Shown one piece after another: positions 15,538 through 22,430 of a stretch of DNA of 22,776 nt (position 1 is the stretch's first letter; each line of letters opens with the position of its first letter). The stretch spans positions 1 to 22,776 of the forward strand of contig JBBROE010000066.1 in NCBI GenBank assembly GCA_038229695.1, read 5' to 3'. The stretch comes from JACMLD01 sp038229695 (lineage in GTDB: Bacteria > Bacteroidota > Bacteroidia > Chitinophagales > Chitinophagaceae). The notes below the pieces were generated by a model. The model saw only the letters and a program-made list of their open reading frames with translations, was not told where the DNA came from and searched no databases. The translations under genes were made by a program, and so were the position numbers.

Positions 15538-15732
15538 ATGAAAAAAATTCTCTTAGTATTAGCCATTGGCGCCTTCGTAGCATCTTGCAACAACTCAGGT
15601 GATACTTCAGCCGTTAAAACTGATTCTACTACTACCGTTGTAACTGACACTACCAAAATGATGACCGACACCACTAAGATGATGGCTGATACATCAATGA
15701 TGATGAAGAAAGACACTTCTAAAATGAAATAA
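15538..15732 (+). CDS. Small Met/Thr-rich repeat lipoprotein
   Basis: A 64-residue protein with a typical lipoprotein signal: MKK, a hydrophobic core, then FVASC with lipidated C17. The mature 48 residues are low-complexity and rich in Thr, Asp, Lys and Met. From residue 36 a seven-residue unit repeats: TDTTKMM, TDTTKMM, ADTSMMM, then KKDTSKMK. The repeats use different synonymous codons. I recognise no family. It diverges from the ECF sigma operon across a shared inverted repeat and appears to have a matching promoter, so it is probably co-regulated (inference). Methionine clusters can bind Cu(I) or simply be flexible; neither is established here. A hairpin and a strong terminator follow. 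Confidence 0.8.
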   Translation: MKKILLVLAIGAFVASCNNSGDTSAVKTDSTTTVVTDTTKMMTDTTKMMADTSMMMKKDTSKMK

Positions 15733-15734
15733 TC

Positions 15735-15750
15735 CGGCGATATTGCGCCG
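15735..15750 (+). other. Short hairpin downstream of the lipoprotein gene
   Basis: CGGCG (15735-15739) pairs with CGCCG (15746-15750) around a six-base loop. It begins two bases after the TAA and is followed by an A/T-rich stretch with a T-run at 15765-15771. It may be an mRNA 3' stabiliser or weak terminator; a stronger terminator lies just downstream. Confidence 0.4.
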
Positions 15751-15790
15751 AAAAAATATTTCTATTTTTTTCATATGGCAAGCAATCGTT

Positions 15791-15825
15791 AAAGGCCGTC
15801 CTGTTCTCAGGAGGGCTTTCTTTTT
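15791..15825 (+). terminator. Intrinsic terminator after the lipoprotein gene
   Basis: AAAGGCCGTCCTG (15791-15803) pairs with CAGGAGGGCTTT (15808-15819), with one or two imperfections, around a TTCT loop, and is followed by CTTTTT. It separates the lipoprotein unit from the aminotransferase gene. Confidence 0.75.
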
Positions 15826-15908
15826 GCCCGTAATGCAGCGGCGGTTCAATCGTCCTTCGGTTAACTTCTCTCCGGTGCTTTTAGTTTTTTTTACAGTGGT
15901 TCAATCCC

Positions 15909-15916
15909 TACTTTTG
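15909..15916 (+). promoter_or_regulatory. TAnnTTTG promoter -7 box for the aminotransferase
   Basis: TACTTTTG is an exact match to TAnnTTTG and lies 20 bases before the ATG at 15937. A T-rich tract at 15885-15892 occupies the -33 region, but there is no clear TTG. Confidence 0.5.
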
Positions 15917-15936
15917 TGCCCTGAAAAAATGTAAGC

Positions 15937-17127
15937 ATGCAACTGTCTTCCCTTCTCCAGCGCTTCAACGAGCCCGAAACCCTGAAAATGGCCAAACTGG
16001 GCCGAGAATTGCGGGCCAGTGGCATTGACGTGATCGATTTGAGCCTCGGAGAGCCCGACTTCGATACACCCCAGCATATCAAGGATGCGGCAAAAAAGGC
16101 CATCGACGATAACTTCTCCCATTACACACCAGTCGCCGGTTATGCGGATTTGCGGGAAGCGGTCTGCCAGAAACTGAAACGTGATAACAACCTCGACTAT
16201 AAACCGGAGAACATCGTGGTCTCCACCGGCGCCAAACAGAGCCTGGCGAATGCGGTGCTGGCTGTGGTGGACGACAATGAAGAAGTGATCATTCCCACGC
16301 CGTACTGGGTTACTTACAGCGAACTTGTAAAAATTGCCCGGGCAAAAGTGGTGGAAGTGAGAACGACCGTGGAGAACGGCTTCAAAATTACACCGGCAGA
16401 ACTGGAAGCAGCCATTACCGATAAAACGAAGATGTTCCTGTTTTCCTCTCCCTGTAATCCGTCCGGGGCGGTGTACAGCAGAACAGAACTGGAAGGCCTG
16501 GCAGAAGTTTTCCGCAAACACCCGCAGATATTTATCATTTCCGACGAGATTTATGAATATATCAATTTCGAAGGCAAACACGAAAGTATCGCGCAGTTCA
16601 GCGATTTGAAAGATCGCATCATCATCGTCAATGGACTCAGCAAGGGTTTTGCGATGACTGGCTGGCGCCTCGGCTATATCGCAGCAAGTGTAGAGGTGGC
16701 AAAGGGCTGTGAAAAAATCCAGGGGCAGTTTACCAGCGGTGCTACTGCCGTAACCCAGCGTGCGGCCATTGTTGCCCTGACGGGCGATTTACGGCCTTCG
16801 GCCGATATGACGGCCGAATTCACCCGCCGCCGCAAGCGCGTGCTCGAAATCATCAAAGCAGTTCCGGGCGTAAAATGCTTTGAACCACAAGGCGCATTTT
16901 ATATTTTCCCCGACGTCAGCTATTATTATGGCAAGTCGGACGGCAAGACCACCATCAGCAATGCCTCGGAGTTTTGTATGTACCTGTTGAATACCGCCCA
17001 TGTGTCTTCTGTGATGGGGGATGCTTTCGGTGAGCCGAACTGCGTACGCTTTTCATTCGCCAACAGCATGGCCAATATCGAACGCGCCTGGGTAAGGATC
17101 AATGAGGCGCTTTCCAAATTGAAATAA
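15937..17127 (+). CDS. PLP-dependent aspartate-type aminotransferase (class I/II)
   Basis: A 396-residue cytoplasmic fold-type I aminotransferase. Motifs: DLSLGEPDFDTP near the N terminus, HYTPVAGYADLREAV, STGAKQSLANA (cofactor phosphate region), SPCNPSGAVYS (substrate carboxylate region), D203 in IISDEIYEY (pairs with the pyridine nitrogen), and the Schiff-base lysine K236 in NGLSKGFAMTGWRLGY, with R244 binding the phosphate. The length and SKGFAMTGWR segment match the aspartate aminotransferase I-gamma/AspC-like group, which uses aspartate and often aromatic or prephenate substrates. The exact substrate is not decidable. It has its own promoter and is followed by an intrinsic terminator. 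Confidence 0.93.
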   Translation: MQLSSLLQRFNEPETLKMAKLGRELRASGIDVIDLSLGEPDFDTPQHIKDAAKKAIDDNFSHYTPVAGYADLREAVCQKLKRDNNLDYKPENIVVSTGAKQSLANAVLAVVDDNEEVIIPTPYWVTYSELVKIARAKVVEVRTTVENGFKITPAELEAAITDKTKMFLFSSPCNPSGAVYSRTELEGLAEVFRKHPQIFIISDEIYEYINFEGKHESIAQFSDLKDRIIIVNGLSKGFAMTGWRLGYIAASVEVAKGCEKIQGQFTSGATAVTQRAAIVALTGDLRPSADMTAEFTRRRKRVLEIIKAVPGVKCFEPQGAFYIFPDVSYYYGKSDGKTTISNASEFCMYLLNTAHVSSVMGDAFGEPNCVRFSFANSMANIERAWVRINEALSKLK

Positions 17128-17141
17128 TCATTGCCTATTAG

Positions 17142-17167
17142 CCGTACTTCGCCGTACGGTTTTTTTT
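17142..17167 (+). terminator. Intrinsic terminator after the aminotransferase
   Basis: CCGTAC (17142-17147) and GTACGG (17154-17159) form a perfect six-base-pair stem with a TTCGCC loop, followed by a run of eight T. The last T belongs to the stop codon of the converging cupin gene. Confidence 0.8.
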
Positions 17168-17526
17168 CAGATAATATCCAGTTCCTCCCTGGTAAAATCA
17201 TTTTTTACGTTGCCGGTGTTCAACGTGCCGGCCGGTTCAAACAGTAACACTTCCGCTTCGCTTTCAGCGTGGGGCCGGTGTTCGGTCCCCCGCGGTACTA
17301 CGAGGAATTCTCCCTGATTCACCGTGATATGCCGGTCCCGGAATTCCATCACAAAGCTGCCTTTTACCACGAGGAAAAGTTCATCTTCGTGTTCATGCGA
17401 ATGCCAGGAGAATGCCCCGCTTATTTTAACGAGTTTTACATGCTGCCCATTCAGTTCCGCGGCAATGCGCGGGGTCCAGTAGTTATCGATCTGGCTGAAT
17501 TTTTCCCCGAGGTTAACTTTTTCCAT
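17167..17526 (-). CDS. Small cupin-domain protein
   Basis: A 119-residue single-domain cupin. Motif 1 is G37-x4-H42-x-H44-x4-E49-x6-G56 (GAFSWHSHEHEDELFLVVKG) and motif 2 is G72-x5-P78-x-G80-x2-H83 (GEFLVVPRGTEH), giving the usual three His and one Glu metal ligands plus an extra H46 and H86. Small cupins of this kind include metal-dependent isomerases, dioxygenases and sugar- or ligand-binding proteins, and no substrate is indicated. The ATG at 17526 is the natural start. It converges on the aminotransferase, sharing its terminator region, and diverges from rlmK. Confidence 0.85.
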   Translation of the reverse strand: MEKVNLGEKFSQIDNYWTPRIAAELNGQHVKLVKISGAFSWHSHEHEDELFLVVKGSFVMEFRDRHITVNQGEFLVVPRGTEHRPHAESEAEVLLFEPAGTLNTGNVKNDFTREELDII

Positions 17527-17586
17527 AAGTTGTATTTAATAAAGTCCGGCGTCCCCGCAGTTCATCAACCGGAGCACCTGGCATTT

Positions 17587-17606
17587 CAACGGCTAAAAAG
17601 CCGTTG
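17587..17606. repeat. Perfect palindrome in the cupin-rlmK divergent region
   Basis: CAACGGCT (17587-17594), a four-base AAAA loop, and AGCCGTTG (17599-17606) form a perfect eight-base-pair inverted repeat. It has no T-run after it and lies between divergent genes, so it is unlikely to be a terminator. It may be a regulator-binding site or part of an RNA leader. Confidence 0.6.
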
Positions 17607-17632
17607 CGGGCTCAAAACTAGTACATCTGTTG

Positions 17633-17640
17633 TATTTTAG
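17633..17640 (+). promoter_or_regulatory. Near-consensus -7 box for rlmK
   Basis: TATTTTAG matches TAnnTTTG at 7 of 8 positions and lies four bases (CCGG) before the ATG at 17645. It falls within the slightly longer frame starting at a TTG at 17630, supporting the shorter model. Confidence 0.4.
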
Positions 17641-17644
17641 CCGG

Positions 17645-18595
17645 ATGCCGGAAGCGGAAAAAATGACCATGTTTTATAACCGGTTGACAAAGGTATACCG
17701 GCATCGCTCCAAACAGGCGAAACGGCAGCAAATCAGTTGTTACCGGGTGTATGATCGCGATCTCCCCGAATTCCCCCTGATCATTGATCGTTATGGCGAC
17801 AAAGCGTATGTGGCGGAATACAACGCACAGCACCATTTGGATGAAACGGCCTACGCACAATGGTTGCAGCAAAGTGTAGAAGTCATCCGCCAGGTATTTT
17901 CCCTGGATCCTGCAGCCGTCTTCCTGAAACAGCGGAAACGAAAGGCCGACCGGCAGGACCAATACACGAAGACGGGCGACGAGATGGTTTTTTATACGGT
18001 GACGGAGGGCGGACTGCAGTTCCGGGTCAACCTTTCCGATTACCTCGATACGGGGCTCTTTCTTGATCACCGGGTAACCCGCGCAATGGTGCAACGGGAA
18101 TCGCCCGCGAAGCGCGTGTTGAATCTATTCTGCTACACCGCTTCTTTTTCGGTATATGCGGCGGCCGGTGGCGCCGCTGCGGTGGTGTCGGTGGATCTTT
18201 CTAAGACCTACCTCCAGTGGGCAGAAGAGAATTTCCGGCTGAACGGACTGCCTGTGGCCGACAAATTCCGTTTTGTACAGGCGGATGTACTCCAATACCT
18301 CGTAACGATTCCGCCGCAAAGCTTTGACCTGGTTATTCTCGATCCACCCACGTTCAGCAACAGCAAGCGCATGCAGGATTTTCTTGACATCCAGCAGGAT
18401 CATGTGCAACTCATCGGCCAGTGCCTAGACATCCTGGTGCCGGGTGGCATCCTGTATTTCAGTACCAATTATACCCGTTTTGAACTTGCCCGGGAACAGT
18501 TGGCCGCAACTTCCATTACGGATATCAGCGCGGCCACCACGCCCTTCGATTTTACCGGTAAACTCCGCCGCAGCTGTTTCAAGATTATTAAATAA
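17645..18595 (+). CDS. rlmK: Stand-alone RlmK-like 23S rRNA (guanine-N7) methyltransferase
   Basis: The product (316 residues from the chosen ATG; a TTG at 17630 would add five) closely resembles the C-terminal half of the E. coli RlmKL fusion. Shared features as I recall them: FYNRLTKVYRHRSKQAKRQ, CYRVYDRDLPEFPLIIDRYG, VNLSDYLDTGLFLDHR, the SAM-binding NLFCYTASFSVYAAAGGA, DLSKTYLQWAEENFRLNGL, and the catalytic-site motif DPPTFSNSKRM. In E. coli this domain makes m7G2069 in 23S rRNA, while the N-terminal RlmL half makes m2G2445. Here the RlmL/THUMP half is absent, so it is the separate form. The target is inferred from homology. RlmI (m5C1962) is a related but less similar alternative. Confidence 0.85.
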   Translation: MPEAEKMTMFYNRLTKVYRHRSKQAKRQQISCYRVYDRDLPEFPLIIDRYGDKAYVAEYNAQHHLDETAYAQWLQQSVEVIRQVFSLDPAAVFLKQRKRKADRQDQYTKTGDEMVFYTVTEGGLQFRVNLSDYLDTGLFLDHRVTRAMVQRESPAKRVLNLFCYTASFSVYAAAGGAAAVVSVDLSKTYLQWAEENFRLNGLPVADKFRFVQADVLQYLVTIPPQSFDLVILDPPTFSNSKRMQDFLDIQQDHVQLIGQCLDILVPGGILYFSTNYTRFELAREQLAATSITDISAATTPFDFTGKLRRSCFKIIK

Positions 18596-18627
18596 ACATT
18601 TTTCTACTACCTCCAAATCCATTTGCG

Positions 18628-19476
18628 ATGCAATCAATCATCTTTAAGGCCTGTCTTTCCGCATCCTGTTTATTCTCCTATTTATGCGGGTATGCTTATA
18701 CGGTAGATACCGTAGTTACCTACAGCCCGTCTATGCAGAAGTATATAAAAGCTGTGGTGATTCTGCCGGATGCCTACGGGTCCATTACCGCGCTGCCGGT
18801 ACTGTACCTGTTGCACGGGTACAGCGGAAATTATGCCGACTGGGTAAAAAATGTAAAAGGTCTCGGAACCGCTGCGGACAGTTACGGGATGATGATAGTT
18901 TGCCCGGATGGGGCAATCGGAAGTTGGTATTGGGACAGCCCGGTGGACAGCAGTTTTAAATATGAGACCTACGTCAGCAGAGAGTTGGTGGAGTGGGTCG
19001 ACAAAAAGTACAAGACCCTCGCCACCAGTAAAGGCAGGGCTGTCACGGGGCTTAGTATGGGCGGCCAGGGCGCATTATACCTTGCCTTCCGCCACCAGGA
19101 TGTTTTTGGGGCTGCAGGAACCATGAGCGGGGGAGTTGACATACGGCCTTTCCCGGCGAACTGGGACATGTCCAAACGACTCGGCCCGTACAACGAATTC
19201 CCCGGCAGGTGGGACGAACACAGTATCGTGAATATGCTTTACCTGCTGAGGCCGGGGTCACTTGCGCTGATTATTGACTGCGGCACGGAAGACTTTTTTT
19301 TCAGGGTCAATGAAAATCTTCACCAGCTGCTGATCCTGCGAAACATCGGGCATGATTACATCGTGCGGCCCGGCGGTCATACCTGGGCGTACTGGAGCAA
19401 TGCCGTCGGTTACCAGTTGCTGTTCATGCATAATTTTTTTCTGAAGTCGGTGCAGGGAGCAATGCCGGATAAATAG
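18628..19476 (+). CDS. Secreted esterase-D-like alpha/beta hydrolase
   Basis: A 282-residue exported enzyme of the esterase D / antigen-85-like family. The first 24 residues are a hydrophobic signal sequence (IIFKACLSASCLFSYLCGYAY). The oxyanion region is YLLHGYSGNYADW; the nucleophile elbow GLSMGGQGAL holds S143; D222 in CGTEDFF and H251 in GGHTWAYW complete the triad. Members include acetyl-xylan and feruloyl esterases, S-formylglutathione hydrolases and mycolyltransferases. The signal sequence and the GGHTWAYW ending favour a secreted carbohydrate esterase, but the substrate is not shown. It begins 32 bases after rlmK and may be read through from it; TTTG two bases before the ATG is only part of a -7 box. 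Confidence 0.87.
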   Translation: MQSIIFKACLSASCLFSYLCGYAYTVDTVVTYSPSMQKYIKAVVILPDAYGSITALPVLYLLHGYSGNYADWVKNVKGLGTAADSYGMMIVCPDGAIGSWYWDSPVDSSFKYETYVSRELVEWVDKKYKTLATSKGRAVTGLSMGGQGALYLAFRHQDVFGAAGTMSGGVDIRPFPANWDMSKRLGPYNEFPGRWDEHSIVNMLYLLRPGSLALIIDCGTEDFFFRVNENLHQLLILRNIGHDYIVRPGGHTWAYWSNAVGYQLLFMHNFFLKSVQGAMPDK

Positions 19477-19485
19477 TTTCGGTCA

Positions 19486-19513
19486 ACAAAAAAGCCGGAC
19501 CAACTGGTCCGGC
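19486..19513 (-). terminator. Intrinsic terminator of the OmpA-family gene
   Basis: GCCGGACC (19494-19501) and GGTCCGGC (19506-19513) make a perfect eight-base-pair stem with a four-base loop. On the minus strand the stem is followed by six T (19493-19488), so it ends the transcript of the minus-strand gene that stops at 19536. In the plus direction no T-run follows. Confidence 0.8.
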
Positions 19514-19535
19514 ACGAATACAGGGCAGGCAATCA

Positions 19536-21170
19536 TTAATCTTTCAGGATGCGGAACTCGACTCTCCGGTTGAGCTGTCTTCCGTCATCTGTTTCGTTGG
19601 TGGCAACAGGTTTTGTTTCACCATATCCCTTCGATACAATCCTTGCCTGGGCGATGCCTTTACTAATAATATATTGTTTAACCGAAGCAGCACGGTTATC
19701 ACTCAGGGTCATGTTGTAGTCGTCTGCGCCTTTGCTATCCGTATGGGCACTCATTTCTATCTCGATCCCCGGGTTTTCTTTCAGGAGCTCCACGACGCGG
19801 TCGAGTTCTAAGAAGGACTCCGCGCGCAGGTCAAATTTATCGAAGTCAAAGAATACGTTGTTGAGCCGCACGACCTGGCCGATTTCAATCGGGGCCAGGT
19901 AGAGGTCCTTATGAATTTCGCGGTAACCGGCTTTGACCAGTGAGTCGAGATTCAGGTTTTCTGAAATGGCAAAATAGTGATCGGCCGAAGCGCGGATGCT
20001 GTAATTTTTGTCGTACGGCAGCACAATCTTGAAAGCGCCATCGGTGGCACCCGAAATGGCATTACCTGCTACTGCACCATCGGGAAGAGTTTCGTACACC
20101 AGGGATGCGCTGAGCGGTTGTTTTGTTTTCACGTTGTACACATTGCCACTTACGAGCAGAACGGGGTTGGGTTTTTCCTTTTCCAGCAGTTTTACCCGTA
20201 CGATATCGCTTTCGCCAAAAGTGTGTTCGTTCGTAGTCAGGTAGGCATATTCACCGCCGGCATCGAGCGTGAAGAAGGCATCCCAGCCGCTGGTATTGAT
20301 GGGCGCGCCGAGGTTGACGGGGTCACTCCATTTTTGCCAGCTGTTATCGAGGCGTTTTGCCATCCAGATATCATTGTCTCCCAAGCCGCCTTCGCGGTTA
20401 CTGCTAAAGTAAAGCGTAACACCATCTGAAGCGAGATAGGGCGTCATTTCATTAGACTGCGGCCCGTTTATTTTTTTACTGATGCTCTTTGGTTCCGTCC
20501 ACGTTCCATCTTTGGTGAGAAAGCAGACATAGATATCGTTGTCGGGGCTGCCCTGTTCCGTGCTCATGTATAAGAGGAGGGTCTGGCCGTCGTGGGCCAT
20601 AGTGGCGCCCGACTGGCGGCCGCGATCGTATTTATAATAATTTTTAATGAGTAGTGCTTCCGGTTCGCTCCAGTTGCCGTTGCGGGTGAGCCTGCACATG
20701 CTTACCCCTTTCCCGTTGTAGGCACCGTTCATGAAAGCTCCCCTTATCAGTATACGGTTATTATCCGGTGAAATCCAATAGACGGCATTATACTGAACCG
20801 TATTCAGGGGATAGCCTAAGTGGACTGCCCGGCTCCATTTCCCGGTAAGGGTATCGCGTTCTGAAAACCAGATATCCTGCGAATTGGGCACTGAACTGTA
20901 TTTGGTGTTCCTCGGATTATTTTCGCAGATAAAGAAAAGCAGGTTGCCGTCAGCCGAAACCGTGGGGCGTAATTCAGGGTAGGCCGTATTCACCGCCTTG
21001 CCGAGATTTTCTATCTGAAGCACGGTGCTGGCGCTAATGATATTGTCTTTTTGCGCGACCAGCCGGCTTCCGTCACCGGCCAGGTAGCCGCTGGTGTCAG
21101 CGGGAGAGGACTGTGCCGTTGCAGTGAAAGAAGCAACAGCAACGAGCAGGATAACAAAAGGCGTTTTCAA
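19536..21170 (-). CDS. Outer-membrane-associated PD40 / CarboxypepD-reg / OmpA protein
   Basis: A 544-residue exported protein. A signal peptide (FVILLVAVASFTATAQS) is followed by PD40/WD40-like beta-propeller repeats (about 60-340; SADGNLLFFICENN, LASDGVTLYFSSNREGGLGDNDIWM, DAGGEYAYLTTNEH). Then comes a carboxypeptidase-regulatory-like domain (about 345-425, LVSGNVYNVKTKQPLSASLVYET) and a C-terminal OmpA peptidoglycan-binding domain (about 435-544: NNVFFDFDKFDLRAES, SAHTDSKGADDYNMTLSDNRA, KGYGETKP, LNRRVEF). The order resembles PorE of the type IX secretion system, but PorE also has an N-terminal TPR region that is absent here. It likely links the outer membrane to peptidoglycan. The start is TTG; an in-frame stop lies five codons upstream. 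A terminator follows the gene. Confidence 0.88.
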   Translation of the reverse strand: MKTPFVILLVAVASFTATAQSSPADTSGYLAGDGSRLVAQKDNIISASTVLQIENLGKAVNTAYPELRPTVSADGNLLFFICENNPRNTKYSSVPNSQDIWFSERDTLTGKWSRAVHLGYPLNTVQYNAVYWISPDNNRILIRGAFMNGAYNGKGVSMCRLTRNGNWSEPEALLIKNYYKYDRGRQSGATMAHDGQTLLLYMSTEQGSPDNDIYVCFLTKDGTWTEPKSISKKINGPQSNEMTPYLASDGVTLYFSSNREGGLGDNDIWMAKRLDNSWQKWSDPVNLGAPINTSGWDAFFTLDAGGEYAYLTTNEHTFGESDIVRVKLLEKEKPNPVLLVSGNVYNVKTKQPLSASLVYETLPDGAVAGNAISGATDGAFKIVLPYDKNYSIRASADHYFAISENLNLDSLVKAGYREIHKDLYLAPIEIGQVVRLNNVFFDFDKFDLRAESFLELDRVVELLKENPGIEIEMSAHTDSKGADDYNMTLSDNRAASVKQYIISKGIAQARIVSKGYGETKPVATNETDDGRQLNRRVEFRILKD

Positions 21171-21304
21171 GGTGGTGGATTTTCACCCAAAATACGGCGT
21201 TATCACTCTGGGTGGAAGCCTTTCAGCCTGTTTTCTGTGAATCGCCTGAAATTGCCGCTGAGTGTAAGTGGATAGGAGTCGGATCACGGTAAATACCCTG
21301 CCCG

Positions 21305-22165
21305 CTAGCGCCGGAAGGGAGGAGGAGGTGATTTGCCCGCCAGCCAGAAAAGGGCATCCGTCACCAGTCGGGTTTGCCAGTAATTAGTAAACTGGTAGGA
21401 GAGTGTTTTGTACGATTTGTTTTTATAATCGATGTCATTGTGACCCATATTAAAATAGATCATTTTATAGTGGATATTGGTCCAGGCGACCGGGTAATCG
21501 CCGCTGTGCCAAATCTCCTCCGGTTTGGGACCCGTGCCCAGGGGAAAGCTGCTGCTGTCGATCGATAAAAGAATTTTGATGGAATCATTATGTCTCAAGT
21601 CTTTCTCCCATCTGTACCATTCATTGGGGGCAGACCGGAATAAAACAGGCAATCCTTTGGTGGTCACTGCAGAGCTGTCTTCCACGCGCAGCACGGCTGG
21701 TGCCGGTCCCCAGGTATTGCTTTTATACTGGCCTGTGCCAATCAGGGTATCATGGTACCAGTTCCAGTTTTGAGGATAGGCAGAAGGGGTAAGGGCGAAG
21801 CCGGCAAAGTGGAAACCCATCCAGGCGCCTCCCTGCTTCATATATTGCTCAAAAGCTTCCCGCTGTTCGGGCTTCTCCGGCCTCGTATCCAGGAAGATGA
21901 CCACCTGGTAGGCACGCAGAAAATCTTCGTTGAGGTTATTCCAGTTATTGGTGGAGTCGAAACGGAAGTTATTGTCAGCAGCGTTCTCAGCAAACCACTG
22001 GTTGGCTTCATGCACGAAGCTGATGTGGGCACTGTCGTTTTTCGCAGTATAGAATGCGATGACGCTGAAACCGGAATCCCGGTTTTGGGCAGCTACATCC
22101 AGAGCGGCGGCTGACCCTATCAAGCAAACTATCCCGAAAAAAAATCGGGCTTTACAGCGATTCAT
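21305..22165 (-). CDS. Secreted ThuA-like domain protein
   Basis: A 286-residue protein with a signal peptide (RFFFGIVCLIGSAAALDVAAQ) and a ThuA-like (trehalose-utilisation, class-I glutamine-amidotransferase-like) fold: VIAFYTAKNDSAHISFVHEA, YQVVIFLDTRPEKPEQREAFEQYMKQGGAWMGFH, EIWHSGDYPVAWTNI and YFNMGHNDIDY. Family members take part in disaccharide or keto-sugar metabolism; the catalytic mechanism is poorly defined. It is the last gene of a closely spaced minus-strand set with the YqaE-type and DUF1080 genes, a pairing common in Bacteroidota sugar-degradation loci. The ATG at 22165 gives a good signal peptide. A 134-base gap without recognisable features separates it from the OmpA-family start. 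Confidence 0.85.
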   Translation of the reverse strand: MNRCKARFFFGIVCLIGSAAALDVAAQNRDSGFSVIAFYTAKNDSAHISFVHEANQWFAENAADNNFRFDSTNNWNNLNEDFLRAYQVVIFLDTRPEKPEQREAFEQYMKQGGAWMGFHFAGFALTPSAYPQNWNWYHDTLIGTGQYKSNTWGPAPAVLRVEDSSAVTTKGLPVLFRSAPNEWYRWEKDLRHNDSIKILLSIDSSSFPLGTGPKPEEIWHSGDYPVAWTNIHYKMIYFNMGHNDIDYKNKSYKTLSYQFTNYWQTRLVTDALFWLAGKSPPPPFRR

Positions 22166-22196
22166 GCGTACACGTTTTCTCCGGCGCCAGGCTAGC

Positions 22197-22409
22197 TTAG
22201 TGCTGGTATCTTCCTGATCGCTCGATTGCCTTTACTATTTTTCTTGTTCGCCGGTCGGCCCTTGCATTGTTCAGCGAGGTTACCGCCCACACGGCTGCGG
22301 GTATCCATCCTACGATTGTTAGCTGTAATAAAAGGCAGATAACCCCGGTGAAAATCCTGCCGCGGAGGATAAAGGACAGCCAGGGTAAAAAAATGGCCAG
22401 GAGTGTCAT
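22197..22409 (-). CDS. YqaE/Pmp3-family small membrane protein
   Basis: A 70-residue protein with two hydrophobic helices (MTLLAIFLPWLSFILRG and TGVICLLLQLTIVGWIPAAVWAV) followed by a charged tail (LNNARADRRTRKIVKAIERSGRYQH). Two helices joined by a short turn with the GWIPAAVWAV ending is the YqaE/Pmp3 pattern; these proteins are often stress-related or affect membrane potential. The positively charged C terminus is somewhat longer than in the smallest members. It sits 21 bases downstream of the DUF1080 gene and 31 bases upstream of the ThuA-like gene, so all three are probably one operon. Confidence 0.78.
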   Translation of the reverse strand: MTLLAIFLPWLSFILRGRIFTGVICLLLQLTIVGWIPAAVWAVTSLNNARADRRTRKIVKAIERSGRYQH

Positions 22410-22430
22410 TGTTGTCGGGATACTATCGGT

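Noticed and set aside
15643..15705. 21-base tandem repeat considered as a DNA repeat or CRISPR-like element
   Set aside because: The units are coding, diverge at synonymous sites and have no spacers; explained by the protein repeat.
15901..16581. 226-codon minus-strand open frame opposite the aminotransferase
   Set aside because: It lies fully antisense to a gene with intact PLP motifs, has no recognisable domain, and reads as the mirror of its codons.
21171..21304. Gap between the OmpA-family and ThuA-like genes searched for an RNA gene or promoter
   Set aside because: Only TATTTTG (one spacer base short of TAnnTTTG) and a short CACCC/GGGTG pair are seen; neither supports a feature call.
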